A stretch of 26,355 nt of DNA from an uncultured Collinsella sp. (GTDB lineage: Bacteria > Actinomycetota > Coriobacteriia > Coriobacteriales > Coriobacteriaceae), in assembly GCA_900541205.1 (NCBI GenBank), contig UQIV01000031.1, positions 1 through 26,355 of the forward strand. Direction: 5' to 3'. How positions within the stretch are numbered: the first letter of the stretch is position 1; the number at the start of each line of letters is the position of its first letter. The position numbers were made by a program, and so were the translations under genes. The notes beneath the pieces were generated by a model. The model was given only the letters and a program-made list of their open reading frames with translations, was not told the DNA's origin and ran no database searches. Below are positions 21,157-26,355 of this stretch, piece after piece.

Positions 21157-21318
21157 GACAGCGGGGGGATGGGGTGCCGGTGCAAAACGGCGTCAAGGGT
21201 TGGTCGAGCAGGCGGTTTCTCCATTGATGTCCGCACGGCATGTGACACTTACCCTGCCGCCCCGCTCTGCCGCGGCGGCATGCGTCTGAACAATGACCCT
21301 CTAAGGAGTTCGATACCG

Positions 21319-21558
21319 ATGAGTGACAACGCAAAGCATCTCGCAAAGAAGTGCGTCAAGGACGCGGGGCCGTGCCTCGCACTGTGCTTTGCCGACGCAG
21401 CGGTCGCGCTGCTGGCTGTTCTGGGGCCATTCGACGTGCTCCGAAGTACCAGTTCCCTGCACGTTTGCATGGCCCTTGCCGGCGCCATGATGACCGGCGG
21501 CGTGCTCGATCTGGTTTTTTGGGTGCTTGACCCGTTTGGATGGAAGAACGAAGGGTAA
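21319..21558 (+). CDS. Small membrane protein of unknown function
   Basis: This is a 79-residue protein with AAGGAG ten bases before its ATG. After a charged N-terminus (MSDNAKHLAKKCVKDAG) come two hydrophobic segments, about 16-35 (CLALCFADAAVALLAVLG) and 46-68 (HVCMALAGAMMTGGVLDLVFWVL), ending in a short charged tail. No family is recognised. It has four cysteines (13, 18, 22 and one near 48). The short start is preferred over in-frame starts upstream, which lie inside the inverted-repeat element. It is followed 85 bases later by the metallophosphoesterase gene. Confidence 0.6.
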   Translation: MSDNAKHLAKKCVKDAGPCLALCFADAAVALLAVLGPFDVLRSTSSLHVCMALAGAMMTGGVLDLVFWVLDPFGWKNEG

Positions 21559-21643
21559 GCCCTAAGGGATGGAAGGGCTGGAACGGTTAGCTTAGTAATC
21601 GTGCAGAATGTGGGCTAGCGACTTGCAGGGAAGTGGTAATCCG

Positions 21644-22369
21644 ATGACGGTCTATGTGACGGGCGATATTCACAGCGGCCTCGACATGCAAAAGCTGCGC
21701 GACTGGGATCTTGGGGATAGTCTGACGAGTGACGACTATCTCATCGTCGCCGGCGATTTTGGCTTTCCCTTGGATTTTTCTGCCGAGGAGTGCGCCGATA
21801 TTGCTTGGCTGGAGTCGCGCCCCTACACCGTGCTGTTTGTCGACGGCAACCACGAGCGTTTCGATCACTGGGCGGAGCGACCCATGGAGTTGTGGCACGG
21901 TGGGCTGACGCAGCGCCTGTCGGATACCTCGCCCATACGGCGCCTGACGCGCGGCGAGGTTTTTGAACTCGACGGCTCAACGATCTTTACCATGGGCGGC
22001 GCCACGAGCGTGGACAAGGAATATCGCGTGCCGTATTCCAGTTGGTGGCCGCAGGAGCTGCCGGACGAGCGCAACTTTGGGGAGGCGCGGGCAAGGCTCG
22101 ACAGCGTGGGTTGGAAGGTCGACTACGTAATCACCCACACCTGCTCCACGCGCATGCTCTCGCCCACGCTCTATCCGGCACCCGGCTGGAATTGCCCCGG
22201 CGTTGATCGTCTTACTGCATTTTTCGATGAGCTGGAAGACCGCTTGGATTATAAGCGCTGGTACTACGGGCATTTTCATCGGGATGCCAACCCGGCCGAG
22301 CGCCACACCGTGCTCTATGACTGCATCGTTCGCTTGGGTGACGAACTCCAGCCCTGGGATGTTGCGTAG
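21644..22369 (+). CDS. Calcineurin-like metallophosphoesterase
   Basis: The 241-residue protein carries the metallophosphoesterase metal motifs in order: TGDIHSG, LIVAGDFGF, FVDGNHERFDHW, a YVITHTCSTRM segment and YYGHFHRD. The substrate is unknown. Homologues are often found near mobile or accessory genes and are annotated only as phosphoesterases. The start at 21644 begins the conserved first strand (MTVYVTGDI), with GGGAAGTGG upstream. An ATG at 21608 would add 12 residues without conserved sequence. It is convergent with the glutamyl-Q tRNA(Asp) synthetase gene, with only 15 bases between the stops and no visible terminator. Confidence 0.88.
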   Translation: MTVYVTGDIHSGLDMQKLRDWDLGDSLTSDDYLIVAGDFGFPLDFSAEECADIAWLESRPYTVLFVDGNHERFDHWAERPMELWHGGLTQRLSDTSPIRRLTRGEVFELDGSTIFTMGGATSVDKEYRVPYSSWWPQELPDERNFGEARARLDSVGWKVDYVITHTCSTRMLSPTLYPAPGWNCPGVDRLTAFFDELEDRLDYKRWYYGHFHRDANPAERHTVLYDCIVRLGDELQPWDVA

Positions 22370-22384
22370 AGGCGGGGTGGCTGG

Positions 22385-23386
22385 CTACTCGACCGTTACA
22401 GTGATGTTCTCCCGATGCGTACGGATAACATCCCAGCTAAAGTGCTCGACCAGCTGCTCGGCAGAGCGCGGTGTGGCGTCCGGCGCGATGCCCGTTTGCC
22501 CGGCGAGCCATCCCAGCAGCGTCTCGGGCGTGCCAAAGCGTGCGCGTAGTTCGCCCAGGTCCAAATCGCGGTCTCGCTTGGAAAGGCGGCGGCCATCCGG
22601 CGACATGAGCAGCGGAATGTGTGCGTAGTGCGGCGTTGGAAGTCCCAGCAGATGCTGCAGGTAGATTTGGCGCGGCGTGGAGCCCAGCAGGTCGCATCCG
22701 CGCACAACCTCGGTGACGCCCATGGCAGCGTCGTCGACCACCACGGCCAGCTGATAGGCAAACACGCCGTCGCTGCGGCGCACCAAAAAGTCTCCGCACT
22801 CGGTGGCGAGTGCCTCGCATTGGGCTCCGTACGTGCGGTCCACGAATTCGATCACGTCGTCTGCGAGGTCGTCGACGACGGGCACGCGCAGGCGCGTGGC
22901 CGGAGCGCGCAGGATGCTGCGGCGGGCAACCTCTTCGGCAGAAAGGCCTCGGCAGGCGCCGCGGTAGATGGGCGTGCCGTCGCTCGCGTGCGGTGCGCTC
23001 GCGGCATGGAGTTCGGCGCGCGTGCAAAAGCAGGGATAGGTGAGGCCGGCGTCTTGCAGTTGATGCAGAGCACGCTCGTACAGGTCTAGGCGATCATGCT
23101 GGTAGTAGGGGCCTTCGTCCCATTCGAGCCCCAGCCAAGCCAGGTCGTCAATCAGTTGGGCGGCAAGCTCCGGCCGCTTACAGCGATCGTCCAGGTCCTC
23201 GATGCGCAACACGATGCCGCCGCCCTGGCTGCGGGCCGAAAGCCACGAGCACAGACAGCTGAACACGTTGCCCAGGTGCATGCGGCCCGAGGGCGACGGG
23301 GCGAAGCGTCCCACGACGGGGGTGGGCTCTGCCGTTGCCGGTGCGTCCGCGGCGTGTGTTGCTATGTTGCGTGCGTTGATATCCAT
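22385..23386 (-). CDS. gluQ: Glutamyl-Q tRNA(Asp) synthetase
   Basis: The 333-residue protein is a truncated glutamyl-tRNA synthetase lacking the anticodon-binding domain, as GluQ is. It attaches glutamate to queuosine in tRNA(Asp). The HIGH-type signature is RFAPSPSGRMHLGN and the KMSKS-type signature is LSKRDRDLDL. The family zinc site is complete: CFC near the YPCFCTRAEL segment, then Tyr and Cys in IYRGACRG. EDLDDRCKRPE and RGCDLLGSTPRQIYLQ also fit. The ATG at 23386 has no Shine-Dalgarno sequence, but a TATACT box ends seven bases before it, which suggests a leaderless mRNA. The first ~20 residues (Ala/Thr-rich) precede the conserved core. Confidence 0.92.
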   Translation of the reverse strand: MDINARNIATHAADAPATAEPTPVVGRFAPSPSGRMHLGNVFSCLCSWLSARSQGGGIVLRIEDLDDRCKRPELAAQLIDDLAWLGLEWDEGPYYQHDRLDLYERALHQLQDAGLTYPCFCTRAELHAASAPHASDGTPIYRGACRGLSAEEVARRSILRAPATRLRVPVVDDLADDVIEFVDRTYGAQCEALATECGDFLVRRSDGVFAYQLAVVVDDAAMGVTEVVRGCDLLGSTPRQIYLQHLLGLPTPHYAHIPLLMSPDGRRLSKRDRDLDLGELRARFGTPETLLGWLAGQTGIAPDATPRSAEQLVEHFSWDVIRTHRENITVTVE

Positions 23387-23393
23387 GCGGACG

Positions 23394-23399
23394 AGTATA
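23394..23399 (-). promoter_or_regulatory. -10 box of gluQ implying a leaderless transcript
   Basis: TATACT on the - strand ends seven bases before the gluQ ATG, the distance at which transcription would start on or next to the A of the ATG. No -35 match is visible. Confidence 0.45.
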
Positions 23400-23676
23400 G
23401 CGCGGGAGGTGGGGGAGGCACCGGCTCGACAGCTCGATCGCCACCCGCCAGCCCAACCCCTCAAACGACAGAAACCTCGGCAGCTCTTCGCAACTGCCGG
23501 GGTTTCCGCGGAAAAGGGGGACATGATCCTCAAGCGAACGGCAAAGGGGCAAACCGTGTTCGCTCAACTGCTTTATGCCCCCTTGCTCGCGGACTCAATC
23601 AGTGCGCATGCGGCAACACAAAGCCGCTACACCTGTGACGGAGCTATGAAGTGGTATCTATTGCCGGAGCGGGCTA

Positions 23677-23730
23677 TGCCAAGGAGTGTCCCAGATTGCC
23701 GGCAGATAAGGAACGTCCCCAGGTGCCGGC
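23677..23730. repeat. GTCCC/TGCCGGC repeat, copy 1
   Basis: tgccaaggagtgtccc (23677-23692) recurs exactly at 26250-26265. It is followed in each case by a tgccggc motif, and here also by gaacgtcccc (23711-23720), which recurs at 26221-26230. Confidence 0.7.
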
Positions 23731-23842
23731 CGCGGGCGTGACTTTCGTCCCGTTTGATACTCCGCTGGCCTAGATGTTCGTCATGTGCGCCCGTAAACGT
23801 GGGACAATGGCGTTGCTGGTATCACAGACAAAGGATGTGCCT

Positions 23843-25789
23843 ATGAACGCCCCCGTTGCCAAAACCTGTCGGCAGCGCCGCCTGTTTGCGCGATTCGCTT
23901 CCGTCTGCGCGCTCGTTGCGCTTGCGTTGTTACTGCTGCCTGCCGCCGCGCACGCCGACGGCTACTCCATGACCCAAACCTACATCAGTGCCACGGTCGA
24001 GGCCGATGGATCGCTGACCGTTGTCGAGGGACGCCAGTTTGATTTCGACGACGACATCAACGGCGTGTTTTGGGAGATCAATACGGGCACCAACCAGCAG
24101 GGCGGCACGGCGGACGTTGACGTGCTGAGTGTCGAGGAAGAGGACACCGCGTTTAACAAAGTCGATAGCGCGAACAAGGGCGATTCTGGCGTCTACACGG
24201 TCGAGCAGGCCGGTGACGGCGTAAGGATTAAGGTGTTCAGCCCCCACGAGAGCGGCGACAGCGCGATCTATTACGTGAGCTACACCATGACCGGTGCGGT
24301 TATGAACTGGGCCGATACCGCCGAGCTCTACTGGAAGTTCGTGGGCGACGGCTGGTCTGCGGATTCCGACGATGTCGAGATGGAAGTGCGCTTCGCAAAT
24401 GCCGCTGCCGGGACGGCGGCCGTCAAAGGCGATAACTTCCGCGCATGGGGCCACGGTCCGCTGGCGGGCGACGTGTCGCTCGATGAGGACGAGCCCATGG
24501 TCACCTATACCATTCCCTGCGTGCATCAGGGCGAATTCGCCGAGGCACGCATCGCCTTCCCCAGCGACTGGGTGCCGCAGCTTGCCGCCTCGGGCGAAGA
24601 GCGCATGTCAACGATCCTGAGCGAAGAGAAGGAATGGGCCGACGAAGCTAACGCCCGCCGTGAGCACGCGCGTGCGGTTGCCGGCGCGATTGCCGTGATG
24701 TGTGTTGTTGTGGCGGTTGCCTATACCGGTGTAATCGTGATGCTCAAGCTGCGCAGGCCCAAGCCCAAGCCGCTCTTCCAGGACGAGTACTTCCGCGATG
24801 TGCCCTCCGCCGATCATCCCGCGGTGCTTGCAACTCTTATGAGCTGGAACGACGTGCCCGATCAGGCATATATCGCCACGCTGATGAAGCTGACCGACGA
24901 CCGCGTGATCAAGCTGGAAGAAGCGACCGAGACCAAGAAGAAGGGTCTGCTCCGTCGCGAAAAAGAGGAGCAGACGTATCGCATCACAGTGACCGACGAG
25001 GCCTGGAAGGCTGCCAAGAAGGACGGCATCGACCGCGACGTACTCAAGGTCTTCTTCGCTGGCGTTAAGCCCGATAAGGACGGAGTCCGTTCGCGCACGT
25101 TTAGCGAGCTGGAGGAATACGCTAGCGAGCGCACCACATCTGTTGGCGACAAGTTCGAGGACTATCAGAGCACGGTTAAGGGCAAGCTGGAGGCGCGCGA
25201 GCTTATCGCCTCGGACGGCACCGTCGCCCTGGTTGCCGGCTTGGTTCTCGGCATCATCATTGTCTTTGGCATTTTGGGCTCTCTGTTCTATACCGACTTT
25301 GCGGACGCCAACGTCGGTGCCGCTATGATCTCGATCCCCGTCACGATTGTGGGCTTTGTCCTGAGCTGCACCTTCCGCCGTTACACGTCGGAGGGCGCCG
25401 AGGTGGCGGCTCGCTGCAAGGCGCTCAAGCATTGGCTCGAGGATTTTACGCGCCTGAAGGAGGCCGTCCCCAGCGATCTGATCTTGTGGAACAAGCTGCT
25501 GGTGATGGGCGTTGCCCTGGGCGTTTCGAAAGAAGTGCTGCGACAGCTGGCCGAGGCCGTGCCTGCGGATCTGCGCAACAGCGACGATTTCTACGACAAC
25601 TACCCCTGCTACTGGTGGTATTACCATCACTACGGCAACGAGTCTCCGCTCGATTCGTTCAACGATGTGTATCACGAGACCATCCGCGAGCTGGCTTCGA
25701 GTTCCGATAGCTCGAGCGCCGGCAGCGGCGGCGGCTTTTCCGGTGGCGGCGGTGGCGGCGTCGGCGGAGGCGGCGGCGGAACGTTCTAG
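23843..25789 (+). CDS. DUF2207-type membrane protein with signal peptide and glycine-rich C-terminus
   Basis: The 648-residue protein has an N-terminal signal peptide (basic QRRLFARF, hydrophobic core VCALVALALLLLP, likely cleavage after AHA at residue 38). An extracytoplasmic beta-rich domain follows, of the DUF2207 type, with GVFWEINTG and a YYVSYTMTGAV segment. A transmembrane helix (AIAVMCVVVAVAYTGVIV) leads to a charged cytoplasmic region with a winged-helix-like stretch (LMKLTDDRVIKLEE). Two more helices come later (LVAGLVLGIIIVFGILG, ISIPVTIVGFVLSC). The end is GGGFSGGGGGGVGGGGGGTF, typical of this family. AAAGGATG precedes the ATG at 23843. In-frame ATGs upstream have no ribosome site and would bury the signal peptide. 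The function of the family is unknown. The gene is alone, between repeat-filled spacers. Confidence 0.88.
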   Translation: MNAPVAKTCRQRRLFARFASVCALVALALLLLPAAAHADGYSMTQTYISATVEADGSLTVVEGRQFDFDDDINGVFWEINTGTNQQGGTADVDVLSVEEEDTAFNKVDSANKGDSGVYTVEQAGDGVRIKVFSPHESGDSAIYYVSYTMTGAVMNWADTAELYWKFVGDGWSADSDDVEMEVRFANAAAGTAAVKGDNFRAWGHGPLAGDVSLDEDEPMVTYTIPCVHQGEFAEARIAFPSDWVPQLAASGEERMSTILSEEKEWADEANARREHARAVAGAIAVMCVVVAVAYTGVIVMLKLRRPKPKPLFQDEYFRDVPSADHPAVLATLMSWNDVPDQAYIATLMKLTDDRVIKLEEATETKKKGLLRREKEEQTYRITVTDEAWKAAKKDGIDRDVLKVFFAGVKPDKDGVRSRTFSELEEYASERTTSVGDKFEDYQSTVKGKLEARELIASDGTVALVAGLVLGIIIVFGILGSLFYTDFADANVGAAMISIPVTIVGFVLSCTFRRYTSEGAEVAARCKALKHWLEDFTRLKEAVPSDLILWNKLLVMGVALGVSKEVLRQLAEAVPADLRNSDDFYDNYPCYWWYYHHYGNESPLDSFNDVYHETIRELASSSDSSSAGSGGGFSGGGGGGVGGGGGGTF

Positions 25790-25802
25790 CGAGCGCTTGC
25801 TT

Positions 25803-25851
25803 TGGGGTGGATCTTTCTGGGCGGTTGCCAGGGAAGATCCATCCCATTTTT
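25803..25851 (+). terminator. Intrinsic terminator of the DUF2207 gene
   Basis: tggggtggatctt (25803-25815) pairs with aagatccatccca (25834-25846) with one mismatch, and ctgg/ccag extends the stem inside. Five T follow at 25847-25851. It starts 14 bases after the stop codon. Confidence 0.8.
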
Positions 25852-25907
25852 GTGCATCGAAACGGGCCATGCTTTCCGCTGCGGACCTTCGCACAAGGGG
25901 CAGTGGG

Positions 25908-26126
25908 CAAAAAATGCCAAATATGAGTACTGTTGCCTAGATTGTCACATTTGTTGTACTAAAAAATGGACTCCTAACGATATTATTTCTCGTTAGGAGT
26001 CCATTTTATTGTACATTTGGGGAGATACGTTAGTTCATCTGACGCGTCGAGACGCCTAAGAGACCCGAGAAAGCCGAATTGCGCTGCTGCTAAAAAGGTA
26101 ACAGTACTCATATTTGATGTTTTTTG
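25908..26126. repeat. Nested inverted repeats (hairpin inside a larger inverted repeat)
   Basis: The outer arms 25908-25937 and 26097-26126 are reverse complements at 26 of 30 positions and share aaatatgagtactgtt. The inner arms 25963-25980 (aaaatggactcctaacga) and 25990-26007 are perfect over 18 bases with a 9-base loop. The distances from inner to outer arm differ (25 and 89 bases). A+T content is higher than in nearby genes. It looks like one repeat inserted within another, or a composite MITE. Confidence 0.75.
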
Positions 26127-26207
26127 ACCACAGCTATTTGCAGGCCCCCTATAGGGCGATGCCAACGAGGGCTTCGGCGGCCGTTTTGCTCAAGACTGTC
26201 CCCAGCG

Positions 26208-26239
26208 ACTAGTCATTTAAGAACGTCCCCAATGACTAG
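26208..26239. repeat. Second copy (inverted orientation) of the hisE/hisK junction repeat
   Basis: The 32 bases are the reverse complement of 9469-9500 with a single mismatch. They contain ttaagaacgtccccaatgac. Confidence 0.85.
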
Positions 26240-26249
26240 GTGTGGTTGC

Positions 26250-26276
26250 TGCCAAGGAGTGTCCCGGGGTGCCGGC
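26250..26276. repeat. GTCCC/TGCCGGC repeat, copy 2
   Basis: tgccaaggagtgtccc at 26250-26265 is identical to 23677-23692. It is followed by gggg and tgccggca, in the same order as the first copy but with a shorter gap. Confidence 0.7.
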
Positions 26277-26355
26277 ATAGACGATATGAGCAGGACATAA
26301 AAACATTGAGAGCCCCTGCTGCATGAAAGACCGCGGATTAGGCCGACAATGGTGA

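Larger units (their letters stand above)
20765..21318. other. Gene-free spacer with a MITE-like inverted repeat
   Basis: The 554 bases separate divergent genes. The left part should hold the promoter for the DUF4342 operon (candidate at 20878-20905). The middle holds a 182-base inverted repeat (20975-21156). The right part, 21157-21318, leads into the small membrane protein and shows no clear motif except the ribosome site AAGGAG at 21303-21308. An open frame from 21043 runs through the repeat but has no support. Confidence 0.6.
23387..23842. other. Gene-free spacer between gluQ and the DUF2207 gene
   Basis: The 456 bases between divergent genes contain the probable gluQ -10 box at 23394-23399. 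A 13-bp hairpin with one mismatch lies at 23471-23506 (gaaacctcggcag / ctgccggggtttc). There is also a self-complementary stretch around 23530-23575, and GTCCC-type repeats at 23677-23730. Open frames cross it, but none has a ribosome site or family similarity. Confidence 0.55.
25790..26355. other. Gene-free, repeat-built segment at the window end
   Basis: The 566 bases hold a terminator, half a GGGAC/CTTTCCGC repeat (around 25863-25888), a nested inverted-repeat structure (25908-26126), the second copy of the hisE/hisK repeat (26208-26239) and the second copy of the GTCCC/TGCCGGC repeat (26250-26276). From 26277 to the end I see nothing definite. A gene may start beyond the edge. Confidence 0.6.

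Noticed and set aside
23202..23741. A 179-codon frame on the + strand after gluQ
   Set aside because: It begins antisense to gluQ and then crosses repeat spacer, with no ribosome site or conserved domain.
25802..26165. Two short frames, one on each strand, ending in similar Lys-Trp-Thr-Pro-Asn peptides
   Set aside because: The likeness comes from the inner inverted repeat being read on both strands. Neither frame has a ribosome site.
1..26355. CRISPR arrays, transposase or integrase genes, toxin-antitoxin pairs, prophage genes
   Set aside because: No regularly spaced direct repeats and no such protein motifs were seen on either strand. The mobile signals here are non-coding repeats only.

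Overview
This window is a stretch of an actinobacterial chromosome. It most likely comes from the class Coriobacteriia, and Collinsella or a close relative is the best guess. The basis is high G+C coding DNA with strong third-position bias, the actinobacterial eno–ftsB–ppx gene order, a his cluster starting with a HisZ-HisG fusion, and spacers full of short inverted repeats. No marker gene was searched, so the genus is an inference.

Layout. (1) 1-1313: the last codons of a membrane protein, a sugar-phosphate isomerase/epimerase-like TIM-barrel gene, and a spacer carrying the GGGAC/CTTTCCGC repeat family. (2) 1314-9472: histidine biosynthesis on the + strand in the order hisZG, hisD, hisC, hisB, hisH, hisA, hisF, hisI, hisE. 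A PHP-type histidinol-phosphatase gene (9500-10411, - strand) converges on it. Together they encode every step from PRPP and ATP to histidine. Two large hairpins lie inside the cluster (hisB/hisH and hisF/hisI), and a dispersed repeat lies exactly between the hisE and hisK stop codons. (3) 10412-12753: a stand-alone LarC C-terminal domain protein, a YfcE-type phosphodiesterase and a MazG pyrophosphohydrolase, closed by a terminator. (4) 12892-16160: enolase, an FtsB/DivIC-like division protein and a Ppx/GppA phosphatase. (5) 16161-17235: a repeat-rich spacer, tRNA-Leu(UAA) on the - strand with a partial 3' duplicate, and a membrane-anchored helical-repeat protein. (6) 17399-18128: a stand-alone PTS IIB protein and a VOC-fold protein, ending in a bidirectional terminator. 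(7) 18148-20764 (- strand): an apparent operon of a UBA-like/DUF4342 membrane protein, an OmpR-family regulator and its sensor kinase. (8) 20765-23386: a MITE-like 182-bp inverted repeat, a small membrane protein, a metallophosphoesterase and glutamyl-Q tRNA(Asp) synthetase, the last probably leaderless. (9) 23387-26355: a DUF2207 membrane protein with a glycine-rich tail, flanked by repeats, and a final 566-bp gene-free segment built from nested inverted repeats.

The genes are mostly housekeeping. The most unusual features are the fused HisZ-HisG enzyme with extra active-site cysteines, the LarC2-only protein, the stand-alone IIB+VOC pair, the duplicated tRNA end, and the density and variety of hairpin repeats. 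Those repeats occupy nearly every larger spacer, and many carry a GGGAC/GTCCC core. I saw no CRISPR array, transposase, integrase, toxin-antitoxin pair or obvious defence system.
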